Source of the DNA: Pseudomonas sp. CCC3.1
GTDB taxonomy: Bacteria > Pseudomonadota > Gammaproteobacteria > Pseudomonadales > Pseudomonadaceae
Reading direction: 5' to 3'
DNA: 64,000 bases
NCBI RefSeq assembly: GCF_034347405.1
Contig: NZ_CP133778.1
Location: 2,046,001 to 2,110,000, forward strand
The position numbers and the translations under genes were made by a program. Below the pieces are notes generated by a model. It ran no database searches. It saw only the letters and a program-made list of their open reading frames with translations, and was not told the DNA's origin. Position 1 is the stretch's first letter, and the number at the start of each line of letters is the position of its first letter. This document shows, piece by piece, positions 1 to 8,002 of the stretch.

Positions 1-71
1 AGAACGATGAGTGCCAGTGTTATGGCGCAACGCATTCGCTCGCCTTGAAGTTGGGGTAAATAAGGAATGCC

Positions 72-986
72 ATGCCTATTACGTTTACGCGACTTGGCGA
101 ATTACCGGATTTACTCGGAGAAAGTCCGGTGTGGGACAGTGAGAACCAATGTTTATATTGGGTCGACAGTGTTTCAAAGTTAATTCGTCGCTATGAACCG
201 GCCAGCGGTGTTTTCAGTCATTGGCAAGCACCGTCCATGGTCGGTTGTGTCGGCCTGGGTCAAGGGCGAACGCTGATTGTCGGCCTGGCCGACGGGATTT
301 ACCGCATGGCGCTGGACAGCGGTGAATTCACGCCCTTGCTGCGTCCGCTTCCGGTCAACCCTGACGTGCGTTTCAACGACGGTCGTACTGACCGTTTCGG
401 CCGTTTCTTGTGCGGCTCCATGGGCATCCATGCAGATCCGCAGGGGGCACTCTATCGGGTTTCGGTGGATGGCCATGGCGAAATGCTGGCCAACGGTATC
501 CGAATTGCCAACACCCTGTGTTTTAGCCCTGACGGCGACACCATGTACTTCGCCGATAGCCTCGACCGCACCATCCGCGCTTATAAATATGGGCATGAGC
601 GCCAGCCCCTGACTGAGCCGCGACGCTTCACCGAAACCGAAGTGTTGGGCTCTGGACCCGATGGCGCGACGGTCGACGCTCAAGGGTATATCTGGGTCGC
701 ACTGGTTCAGGTGGGGCGCATCGCGCGCTTCTCTGCGGACGGCATTCTGAACCGCCTGATCAAGTCCCCGACGGACATGCCTTCATGCCTGGCGTTTGGC
801 GGCCCCGATCTGTCGACGCTGTACGTCACGTCGATCAAACACTCAGGCACGGGTCGTGCCATATCTCGCCATCCTGACGGTGGTTTCCTGTTTGCCATCG
901 ATGGACTGGGTGTACAGGGCCTGCCTGAACCGCGATTTGGGCAGTGCCCGGTTACGGTTGAACCCTTTGAGAGTGTATCCGTATGA
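72..986 (+). CDS. SMP-30/gluconolactonase/LRE-family lactonase
   Basis: A 304-residue protein of the SMP-30/regucalcin beta-propeller family, whose members are metal-dependent hydrolases that mostly open lactones. Family marks visible: LGESPVWD near the N-terminus (metal-binding Glu), RFNDGRTDRFGRF around residue 102, the FADSLDRTI blade around residue 161, and GSGPDGATVD near residue 195. No signal peptide, so it should be cytoplasmic. The start is supported by AAGGA 6-10 bases upstream. Its stop overlaps the start of the CoA ligase gene (ATGA), so the two are translationally coupled. Next to a luciferase-like monooxygenase and flavin reductase, a lactonase would fit ring opening of a lactone before CoA activation; that role is inferred. 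The true substrate is unknown. Nothing upstream of position 60 can be assigned. Confidence 0.85.
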   Translation: MPITFTRLGELPDLLGESPVWDSENQCLYWVDSVSKLIRRYEPASGVFSHWQAPSMVGCVGLGQGRTLIVGLADGIYRMALDSGEFTPLLRPLPVNPDVRFNDGRTDRFGRFLCGSMGIHADPQGALYRVSVDGHGEMLANGIRIANTLCFSPDGDTMYFADSLDRTIRAYKYGHERQPLTEPRRFTETEVLGSGPDGATVDAQGYIWVALVQVGRIARFSADGILNRLIKSPTDMPSCLAFGGPDLSTLYVTSIKHSGTGRAISRHPDGGFLFAIDGLGVQGLPEPRFGQCPVTVEPFESVSV

Positions 987-3097
987 GCAATCAGTCTTCT
1001 TTATCAGCACTGCTGGCCCCTCGTTCAATCGCCCTTATCGGCGCCTCGCAAGACCCCACGCGCATTGGAGGACGTCCGCTGCGCTACCTGCGCGAGAGCG
1101 GTTACGCCGGTGCTGTCTACCCGGTCAACCCCAATCGTGAAAGCGTTCAGGGCCTGGCAGCCTATCCCTCTATTGCCAGTCTGCCGCAAGTACCTGACGT
1201 TGCTCTATTGGCAGTGCCGGCCGCTGCGACGTTGCAGGCCGTGCGTGAGTGCGCAGAGCAGGGCGTCGGCTCGGCGATCGTATTCTCAGCGGGCTTTGCA
1301 GAAGCCGACGATGCTGGACGGGCTGTCCAGGAGCAAATAAGTGCCATTGCCCGAGAATCGGGGATGCGCATTCTGGGTCCCAACTGCCTTGGCGTATTTA
1401 ATGCGCAAGCCAACTATTACGGGACGTTCTCGGCCATCTTCGATGCGAGTTTCATGCAGCCGGGGCCGCTGGCCATTGTCTCTCAGAGTGGCGCCTATGG
1501 TTCTCATCTGGCACATTTGGCCCGTCAGCGCGGGCTGGGCATCAACTACTGGATCACCACCGGCAACGAGTGCGATGTCGATGTGGCCGAAGCCCTCAGT
1601 TGGGTCGTTGAGCAGCCGGACGTCAAAGTGGTCATGGCGTACGCAGAGGGCATCCGTAATCGTGAGCGTTTTTTGGCGGCGCTAGAGACAGCGCGGAAAA
1701 ACGAAGTCGCGATTGTTTTCATGAAAGTCGGTCGTTCGGTTGTCGGCGCCCATGCTGTGAGTTCGCACACAGCCGCCCTGGCGGGTTCGGACGCAGTGTT
1801 CGATGCCGTTCTGCGCCAATATGGCGTCTACCGTGCACACACCACGGCCGAGCAACTGGACGTGGCCTATGCGGCTGCTCGCGGGCGTTTTATCAGGGGG
1901 AATCGGTTGGGCATCTTCACCCTCTCGGGCGGTTTCGGCATTCAGATGGCCGACGATGCTGAAGCCGCCGGGCTGGCCGTGACACCCATGCCGCCCGAAG
2001 CACAGCAAACACTCAAAGCGCTGTTGCCCTATGCCTCGCCCAATAATCCGGTGGACGCAACGGCCCAAGCGCTCACTGACTTGCCGTTGATGAGCGAGTT
2101 TATTCGGGCAATGCTCGACCAAGGCGGTTATGACCTGTTTACCGCCATTCTGGGCAGCGGTCCGGCCAGCCCGACGTTCGCGGACTCGCTGCGCCAAGCT
2201 ATGCAGAAGGCCATCGGGGACAATAACGAGTGCCTCAAATGCCTGACCCTGTCCGCACCTGCCGAGGTCGTGCGCAGCTATGAGTCTCAAGGTTTTCTTG
2301 TATACGAAGACGGCAGCGCGTTGATCAATGCGCTTGGGGCGCTGGTGAGTTTTCGCAAGAGTTTCGACCTGGCCCGACAGACGCACGTGACGCCTGCCAA
2401 AGTGCCCGCCATCGACATCCCCAAGCGTGCCATGAGCGAACACGAGGCCAAGTCTTTGCTGGCCCGAGCAGGGATTCCTTTCCCGCCCGAGGTGCTTATT
2501 GCGCCTGGCGCTGACCCGTGTTCAGTGGCCCGCGATTTGGGGTTCCCTTTGGTCATGAAAATTTCCTCGGCAGACCTGCCGCACAAAACAGAAGTGGGCG
2601 GCGTTCGGCTGCACCTCAAGGATGAACACGAGGTGCGTGACGCCATGGTGCGCATGCTCGCCGACGTCCGCGCCAAGGCACCTGCTGCGCATATCGATGG
2701 CATCACCTTGGCGCCCATGGCCAGCGGCGGAGTAGAGACCATTGTCGGTGTGTTCATCGACCCGGTCATGGGGCCAATGGTGATGTTCGGGCTAGGTGGA
2801 GTTTTTGTGGAAGTTCTCAAGGACGTGACCTTCCGTGTGGCGCCTTTTGATTCTACTGAGGCGTTGCGCATGATCCGTGAAATACGCGGCTTCGCACTGC
2901 TTGAAGGGGTTCGTGGTGCGCCGCCCTCGGACATCCATGCGTTGGCCGCACTGTTGGCACAGCTGTCGCAGTTTGCGGCCAGTCATGCCGAGCAGATTGA
3001 AAGCATCGATCTGAATCCTGTGCGGGTGTTGGAGCAGGGCAAAGGGCTGCTGGTCCTGGACGCGCTGATTGTGGCCGCCGCCAGTAAAGCCCGTTGA
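983..3097 (+). CDS. acyl-CoA synthetase (NDP-forming type), CoA ligase with ATP-grasp domain
   Basis: A 704-residue acyl-CoA synthetase of the acetate--CoA ligase (ADP-forming)/Pat-like superfamily, with both halves fused in one chain. Residues about 8-100 form the CoA-binding Rossmann domain (SIALIGASQDPTRIGGRPL). Residues about 150-300 are the succinyl-CoA-ligase-like flavodoxin domain, with SQSGAYGSHLA and the presumed phospho-histidine segment SSHTAALAGSD. Residues about 475-700 are the ATP-grasp domain (PLVMKISSADLPHKTEVGGV). The family makes acyl-CoA from free acid, ATP and CoA; members include feruloyl-CoA-synthetase-like and pimeloyl-type enzymes. It overlaps the lactonase gene by 4 bases. 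In context it would activate the acid for the hydratases and dehydrogenases downstream. Substrate not determinable from sequence. Confidence 0.88.
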   Translation: MSNQSSLSALLAPRSIALIGASQDPTRIGGRPLRYLRESGYAGAVYPVNPNRESVQGLAAYPSIASLPQVPDVALLAVPAAATLQAVRECAEQGVGSAIVFSAGFAEADDAGRAVQEQISAIARESGMRILGPNCLGVFNAQANYYGTFSAIFDASFMQPGPLAIVSQSGAYGSHLAHLARQRGLGINYWITTGNECDVDVAEALSWVVEQPDVKVVMAYAEGIRNRERFLAALETARKNEVAIVFMKVGRSVVGAHAVSSHTAALAGSDAVFDAVLRQYGVYRAHTTAEQLDVAYAAARGRFIRGNRLGIFTLSGGFGIQMADDAEAAGLAVTPMPPEAQQTLKALLPYASPNNPVDATAQALTDLPLMSEFIRAMLDQGGYDLFTAILGSGPASPTFADSLRQAMQKAIGDNNECLKCLTLSAPAEVVRSYESQGFLVYEDGSALINALGALVSFRKSFDLARQTHVTPAKVPAIDIPKRAMSEHEAKSLLARAGIPFPPEVLIAPGADPCSVARDLGFPLVMKISSADLPHKTEVGGVRLHLKDEHEVRDAMVRMLADVRAKAPAAHIDGITLAPMASGGVETIVGVFIDPVMGPMVMFGLGGVFVEVLKDVTFRVAPFDSTEALRMIREIRGFALLEGVRGAPPSDIHALAALLAQLSQFAASHAEQIESIDLNPVRVLEQGKGLLVLDALIVAAASKAR

Positions 3098-3225
3098 CGT
3101 TGCGTTAACACCTCGATGAATCGCTTGCGCCGGGCACTGGATTGATTGCATCGGCGAGCACAAAAGACAGATTGGGTTCACGCCTGGCGCGAACCCGACA
3201 CACTCAAAAACCGGAGATTGCCTGT

Positions 3226-3777
3226 ATGTCTATTGATCAGGAAGTACGCGCCTTGGCCGCCGGATGTTTGCCGCCGCACGTGTTGAACACCCATGTCGAC
3301 CCTTCAGCCTTCAAGCTATCGATGCGCCAGATCGCTTCGCCGGTAGGGATCATCACGACCCGCCATGGCAGTTTGCGCAATGGCCTGACGGCTACCTCGA
3401 TCTGTTCGGTGTCGATGGAGCCACCCACCATGTTGGTGTGCGTCAATCGCAATGCCAGTGCCGAAAAGACCATCGCCGAGAGCGGCGCGTTTGCAATCAA
3501 CATGCTGACGGATGCTCAGCATGGCGTGGCTCGACTGTTTTCAACCCCCAAGCTGTGCCCCGAGGACCGATTTGCCGGGGCGCAATGGAGCGAACTGGTG
3601 ACCGGGGCACCGATTCTGGAAGGTGCCGTCGCCACGTTCGACTGTGTGGTGCAGGCGTGCATTTCTTCAGGCAGCCACAACCTTTACATCGGCCGGGTTA
3701 TCGCGACGCGGTCGTTGGACCAGGACATTTTGCTCTACCGCGACGGCTCGTTCCGTCGTCTTGAATCCTCCAACTGA
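3226..3777 (+). CDS. flavin reductase family protein (FMN-binding split barrel)
   Basis: A 183-residue flavin reductase of the HpaC/Flavin_Reduct family, which uses NAD(P)H to make free reduced FMN or FAD for a partner monooxygenase. Seen: the core MRQIASPVGIITTRH, NGLTATSICSVSMEPPTMLVCVN (the usual flavin-binding stretch, residues about 50-75), and ISSGSHNLYIGRVIA near residue 150. The start at 3226 (MSIDQEV) is preferred over an upstream in-frame codon because GGAG lies about 10 bases before it and family similarity begins soon after. The obvious partner in the block is the luciferase-like monooxygenase at 6660, so the two probably form a two-component oxygenase. 22 bases separate it from the double SDR. 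Confidence 0.88.
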   Translation: MSIDQEVRALAAGCLPPHVLNTHVDPSAFKLSMRQIASPVGIITTRHGSLRNGLTATSICSVSMEPPTMLVCVNRNASAEKTIAESGAFAINMLTDAQHGVARLFSTPKLCPEDRFAGAQWSELVTGAPILEGAVATFDCVVQACISSGSHNLYIGRVIATRSLDQDILLYRDGSFRRLESSN

Positions 3778-3799
3778 AGCACCAGTGCACGGGGGCTCT

Positions 3800-5356
3800 A
3801 TGACAGAACAAGAAAAAGTGGTCGTCATCACCGGCGCTGCTGGCGGCATTGGCCGGGCGTTATGCGAGGGGTTTATCGCTGATGGATACTGCGTGGCGGC
3901 GGTCGATCGGGACGGCGAAGCCTTGCATGCGCTGATGATGCAATTGGGCGCCGGGCATCAGGGTTTCACCTGCGACCTGAGCAGTGAAACGCAAATCGTC
4001 AAATCGGTAGGTCGCATTGCCAGCCACTTCGGGCGTATCGATGTGTTGGTCAATAACGCCGCGGTTGGGCCCACCATGGAATCGACTGAGCAGACCAGCG
4101 TCGCGGGTTTTGAGCAGGCATTGGCGGTGAACGCGGTCGGCCCCATGCTGATGGCCCGTGAAGTGTCGCGCTATATGGGCGACACAGGCGGCGCGATCGT
4201 CAACGTCGCGAGCCTGGCGGGGCTGATTGCCAACCCCCGGCGCAATGCTTACGCCGCGTCGAAAGCAGCGGTGCTCAGCATGACCCGCTCTCTGGCATGC
4301 GAGTGGGCTCATCGGCGGATTCGGGTTGTGGCTGTCGCCCCGGGTTATGTCATGACACCGATGGTGGCCGACCTTGAGCGTCACGGCAAAGTTGACCTGA
4401 GCCGCGCCCGCCAGCGAATCCCCATGGGGCGGCTTGCCCGCCCTGATGAAATCGCCGCTGCCGTGCGCTTTTTGGCTTCGCCGCGTGCGGCCTACATCAC
4501 GGGTACCGAGCTTGTCGTTGATGGCGGCTGGGCGTGTTTTAACCAGCCTGGAGACGCACACCCGAGTGTCCCTTTGCCGCCAGTCGCCGAAAACCGGCGC
4601 GACGTCAGTGAGGCGAGGCCGCGGGTCGTGGTGGTGACCGGTGGCGGTCGGGGAATCGGTGCCGAAATTGCGCGCAGCTTTCGCGATCATGGTGATCAGG
4701 TGATTGTGCTGGACCGAGAGGCTGGCGACATGAGCCTCGACCTGCGCTCGGAACAGGCTGTGTGCGAGGCCTTTGAGCGTATCGGCGAACGCTTCGGGCG
4801 CATCGATGTGCTGATCAATAACGCAGCGGTTGCCGACACGTTCATGCCTGCGCAAGAGCAGGGCAGCGACTACCTGATGAATATCCTTAACACCAACCTG
4901 ACCGCTGCCTTTGTCTGCAGCCGTGAAGCCCTCAAATGCATGTCGGGTAACGGTTCTGTGATTATCAACCTGGGGTCGATCAATTCGTTTCGCCCGTTTG
5001 CTCCACGTCATGCCTACGGTGCTTCAAAGGCCGGACTTGAAATGCTCAGCCGCTGCCAAGCCGCCGAACTGGCTGAGCAAGGTGTGCGGGTCGTCACGCT
5101 GGCGCCGGGTTACATACACACCGCGGGCACTGCCGAGCTGGAGGCTGCCGGGCGTATCGATGCCAACCTGATTCGACGGCGTATTCCGCTGGGGCGCTTC
5201 GGCCAGCCGCAAGACATCGCTGAAGCGGCGCTGTTTCTGGCGTCTGGCGAGGCGTCGTATATCAACGGTTCCACCCTGTATGTAGATGGCGGTTGGACGG
5301 CGTTCAGCAATGCAGGGGATGCCGCCATTCTGAGCCATGAGGAGCACAGCGCATGA
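3800..5356 (+). CDS. tandem (fused) double short-chain dehydrogenase/reductase
   Basis: A 518-residue protein made of two complete SDR domains, about twice the usual 250. Domain 1 (residues about 5-252) has TGAAGGIG for NAD(P), NNAAV, the Ser region NVASLAG, YAASK as the active-site YxxxK, and a C-terminal TGTELVVDGGW. Domain 2 (about 275-510) repeats this: TGGGRGIG, INNAAV, NLGSIN, YGASK, INGSTLYVDGGW. Both catalytic triads look intact, so both halves may be active. Parts of the halves are very alike at DNA level, for example around 4030 and 4794 (CTTCGGGCGYATCGATGTG), suggesting duplication. The start follows GGGGGCTCT. Likely role: successive or dual oxidation of hydroxyl groups to ketones in the pathway. 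The stop overlaps the next start (ATGA). Confidence 0.9.
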   Translation: MTEQEKVVVITGAAGGIGRALCEGFIADGYCVAAVDRDGEALHALMMQLGAGHQGFTCDLSSETQIVKSVGRIASHFGRIDVLVNNAAVGPTMESTEQTSVAGFEQALAVNAVGPMLMAREVSRYMGDTGGAIVNVASLAGLIANPRRNAYAASKAAVLSMTRSLACEWAHRRIRVVAVAPGYVMTPMVADLERHGKVDLSRARQRIPMGRLARPDEIAAAVRFLASPRAAYITGTELVVDGGWACFNQPGDAHPSVPLPPVAENRRDVSEARPRVVVVTGGGRGIGAEIARSFRDHGDQVIVLDREAGDMSLDLRSEQAVCEAFERIGERFGRIDVLINNAAVADTFMPAQEQGSDYLMNILNTNLTAAFVCSREALKCMSGNGSVIINLGSINSFRPFAPRHAYGASKAGLEMLSRCQAAELAEQGVRVVTLAPGYIHTAGTAELEAAGRIDANLIRRRIPLGRFGQPQDIAEAALFLASGEASYINGSTLYVDGGWTAFSNAGDAAILSHEEHSA

Positions 5357-5649
5357 TTCTTGAGTTCAACAACGACAGCGGTCTTTCGATGCGCGAGCCG
5401 GATGACTTTAAGGCCTTCAAATTGCGCATCAATGGATGCGTACCCGGTGAAAAACCTGTCATTAACGGTGTTCGTTATCTGCCCGATGAGCATGCTTATA
5501 TTGATCAAGCTCAAGTGATTCAGGCCGTCGGCATCCGGGGCAGTGCCGACTGGCACGCAGGGTTTACGGCGATGCTCGAAGCCGCGGCGAAGTACGGCTG
5601 GATCGAGCCCGGCACGCAGGCGATCAAGGCGCATATCCAATGGACGTGA
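5353..5649 (+). CDS. small conserved-looking protein of unknown function
   Basis: A 98-residue protein I do not recognise. It starts inside the stop of the double SDR (ATGA) and overlaps the next gene by 10 bases, so it sits tightly inside the operon and is almost surely translated. It has no signal peptide or membrane segment. Visible features are a short acidic N-terminus, an RINGCVPGEKPVINGVRYLPDEH stretch in the middle (positions about 30-50), and a helical C-terminal half (FTAMLEAAAKYGWIE). It lacks the cysteine and histidine patterns of metalloproteins. It may be an accessory subunit of one of the oxidoreductases or a small binding protein; no function can be assigned. Confidence 0.7.
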   Translation: MILEFNNDSGLSMREPDDFKAFKLRINGCVPGEKPVINGVRYLPDEHAYIDQAQVIQAVGIRGSADWHAGFTAMLEAAAKYGWIEPGTQAIKAHIQWT

Positions 5650-6434
5650 CTTGCCCAGTGGTACACGTGCGTAAAGCGGCGGGTTATACCGTCATCACCC
5701 TTAACCGCCCCGAGAAACTCAATGCCTGCACTGTGCCGATGCTTGAGGCACTGCTGACGGCGTTGCAAGAGGCATTTGCTGATTGCGCGTGTCGTGTTGT
5801 CTTGCTGACGGGCGCCGGGCGTGGCTTTTGTGCAGGTCAGGATCTGAATGAGCGAAAGCCGGTACCGGGGCAATTGCCGGACCTGGGAGCCTCATTGATC
5901 GAGCATTACAACCCGGTCATCCAGGCTATCCGCAGTGCTGAAAAACCGGTGGTGTGCGCGGTCAATGGTGTCGCTGCCGGTGCGGGCGCGAATATCGCCC
6001 TGGCGTGCGACATTGTGTTGGCATCGCGAACGGCGCGCTTTATCCAAGCGTTTGCCCGCCTTGGTCTTGGGCCGGACGCTGGCGGCAGCTGGTTTTTGCC
6101 GCGCCTGATCGGCGATGCCCGCGCCCGTGCGATTGCTTTACTGGCTCAACCGGTGAGTGCCGAACAGGCGCATGCCTGGGGCATGATCTGGCAAGTGGTC
6201 GAGGCTGAGGAACTGATGAGCACGGCAGAAAACCTGACTGTTGAATTGACGACACGTGCACCGGGCTCGATGGCAGCCATCAAGCGGGCTTACCAAGCGT
6301 CGGCTACGCATACCCTGGAGGAGCAACTGGCCCTTGAAGCGCACCTGCAACGCGATGCAGGGCGCAGCGCTGATTACGCCATTGGTGTCAGTGCCTTTTT
6401 ATGCGGGGAACCACCGGTTTTTATCGGTCGTTAA
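5640..6434 (+). CDS. enoyl-CoA hydratase/isomerase family protein, PaaG-like
   Basis: A 264-residue crotonase-fold protein. The oxyanion-hole segments are GRGFCAGQDLNE (about residues 60-72) and VNGVAAGAGANIALACD (about 104-120). The second acidic position reads LGLGPDAGGSW, so it carries the Asp typical of PaaG and delta3-delta2-enoyl-CoA isomerases. The two Glu residues of a classical hydratase are absent (AGANIALACD where a hydratase has GxELA). It is therefore more likely an isomerase or ring-modifying enzyme acting on a CoA thioester than a plain hydratase. It overlaps the small unknown gene by 10 bases and is the last gene of the first tight run; a 225-base gap follows. Confidence 0.87.
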   Translation: MDVTCPVVHVRKAAGYTVITLNRPEKLNACTVPMLEALLTALQEAFADCACRVVLLTGAGRGFCAGQDLNERKPVPGQLPDLGASLIEHYNPVIQAIRSAEKPVVCAVNGVAAGAGANIALACDIVLASRTARFIQAFARLGLGPDAGGSWFLPRLIGDARARAIALLAQPVSAEQAHAWGMIWQVVEAEELMSTAENLTVELTTRAPGSMAAIKRAYQASATHTLEEQLALEAHLQRDAGRSADYAIGVSAFLCGEPPVFIGR

Positions 6435-6659
6435 ACGCTTTATCACGTATCTGAATCTGCGCGACAGTGCCGTTAATCATTGGAGTAATCCGTCCTGGCT
6501 CACGTAGACTTATTTCACGATTAAGGCCCATTGATAACATTAACTAACGGACTGAATAACCGTCCGCAAGTTGATGCGCGGGCCTGAACTATAAGTTGCA
6601 CTTTGTTCCCGTTTAATACTGTCCATCTTTGCAACCAACAACTATAAAAGGGCCTGCAC
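6435..6659. promoter_or_regulatory. intergenic region upstream of the LLM monooxygenase gene
   Basis: A 225-base gap with no plausible gene. It probably holds the promoter of the 6660 transcription unit. The only structure I see is an inverted repeat CGGAC-N9-GTCCG at 6548-6566, a possible operator, and an AT-rich stretch before the start (ACTATAAAAGGG, whose AAAGGG can serve as ribosome site). No confident -35/-10 pair was found. Confidence 0.35.
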
Positions 6660-7730
6660 ATGGAATTTGGAACCTTCATCCTTGCCGCTCAGCGCGGTTA
6701 TCACCAAACGTCAGAACATGTGATTCGTCACTCTATAGAACAGGCCATTGCTTCCGAGAAAGCGGGCTTCCATACCGCCTGGTTCGCCGAGCACCATTTC
6801 AATAACTACAGCCTGGTTCCTTCACCCCTGATGATGGTGGCCGCCTTGTCCGGTCTCACCCGTACCATCCGCCTGGGTACGGCTGTGTGCGTGCTGCCGC
6901 TGTATCAGCCGCAACGCTTGCTGTCCGAGATCGGCTTTGCCGACATTGTGTCCAATGGTCGCCTTGAGCTAGGCGTGGGCTCGGGGTATCAGCAATTTGA
7001 GTTCGAACGTTTCGGCGTCGATGTCAACAACGCCCCGCAGGTGTTTTCCGAGTACCTGGATATTCTGCAAAAAGGCCTTAAACAGCCGATCTTCGAACAT
7101 GACGGCGAGCACCTGAAAATCCCGCCTACGGCCATCTCCGTACGCACCGTGCAGCAGCCCGGGCCGCCAATCTGGCTGGCTGCTGGCTCGCCCCGCAGCA
7201 TGGCCCGTGCTTATCGCGAAGGTCACAACTTGTTCGTGACGGCTTTTCATGACGGCCTGGAAACGGTGCAAACCCTGCGCGAGAGCCTTGAAAGCGCTGC
7301 CGCGAGCGAGGGCAAGCAGGTGACGGACGCCCGCGTCGCCTTGCTGCGGTGCTGCTTTGCCAGCGACAACGAAAGCGAAATCAACAGTTATCTGGACAAC
7401 GCCCGCTACCAGCGACGCCTTTCCGAAGCCTTGCAGAAACGCCGCCAGCAAAGCAGCGATGGCTATCTGATGCAGGAAATGCCGACCGAGAAAGACCTGT
7501 CGTTCGAGCAAATGCGCAAGAACATGCCGATTGGCAGTGTCAATTATGTGATCGACAAACTGCTGGAAGAAATTGAAGTGCTCAAGCCCGATCAAATTGC
7601 GGTGCAAACACAGTTGGGCGACTTTGACGAGAAAACCATGCTGCGTCAGATCGAGGTGTGGGGCGAGACCATCATTCCTGCCGTCAATAAGGCATTGGCC
7701 AGCAGTGGCCGCACGATTGTCCCGGCATGA
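6660..7730 (+). CDS. LLM-class (luciferase-like) flavin-dependent monooxygenase
   Basis: A 356-residue bacterial-luciferase-fold oxidoreductase. The family signature WFAEHHFNNYSLVPSPL is present at about residues 41-57, with the TIM-barrel strand LGTAVCVLPLYQPQRLLSE and the GRLELGVGSGY phosphate-binding region near residues 98-108. Such enzymes use free reduced FMN from a separate reductase; the class includes the type II Baeyer-Villiger monooxygenases of camphor breakdown as well as desulfonating and ring-cleaving oxygenases. The flavin reductase gene at 3226 is the likely partner. With SDRs, a lactonase and beta-oxidation genes around it, insertion of oxygen next to a ring ketone is a reasonable guess. 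The start follows AAAGGG; no alternative start is needed. Confidence 0.88.
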   Translation: MEFGTFILAAQRGYHQTSEHVIRHSIEQAIASEKAGFHTAWFAEHHFNNYSLVPSPLMMVAALSGLTRTIRLGTAVCVLPLYQPQRLLSEIGFADIVSNGRLELGVGSGYQQFEFERFGVDVNNAPQVFSEYLDILQKGLKQPIFEHDGEHLKIPPTAISVRTVQQPGPPIWLAAGSPRSMARAYREGHNLFVTAFHDGLETVQTLRESLESAAASEGKQVTDARVALLRCCFASDNESEINSYLDNARYQRRLSEALQKRRQQSSDGYLMQEMPTEKDLSFEQMRKNMPIGSVNYVIDKLLEEIEVLKPDQIAVQTQLGDFDEKTMLRQIEVWGETIIPAVNKALASSGRTIVPA

Positions 7731-7775
7731 CAATGATTAGCGGGCGTGGGCAAACATTGCCTCACGTCCGCGTTT

Positions 7776-7918
7776 AGGCTCTGTACGGAATGTATCTGCG
7801 CTCGGTTATGCGGCGTTGAAAACAGGCTCGGAATGCTCATTTACAACTCGTAAACTCCGCTTCCTCGCCTGTTTTCGCCTTGCCTAACCTTCGCTCGAAA
7901 ACATTTCGTACAGACCCT
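7776..7918. mobile_element. MITE-like nested palindromic element, 143 bp
   Basis: The ends are near-perfect 18-base inverted repeats: AGGCTCTGTACGGAATGT at 7776-7793 and ACATTTCGTACAGACCCT at 7901-7918 (two mismatches). Inside them is a second perfect inverted pair, GAAAACAGGC at 7818-7827 and GCCTGTTTTC at 7867-7876, and a central TTTAC-AACTC-GTAAA. No reading frame of use is present, so it looks like a non-autonomous miniature element or an IS remnant related to GGGTCTGTACG-type ends. No clear target-site duplication is visible. It lies between the monooxygenase and the MFS gene, where it could alter transcription of the latter. Confidence 0.7.
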
Positions 7919-8002
7919 GACGCAGGCGTTTGTGACGGTGATTTAAATAATAAAGGCATATTGTCTTTCATTAGCGCTGCACCAATCAGTGAGATAAAAA
8001 TA

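Noticed and set aside
3860..5011. Minus-strand 383-codon frame opposite the double SDR
   Set aside because: Shadow frame; both SDR domains with all motifs are read on the plus strand.
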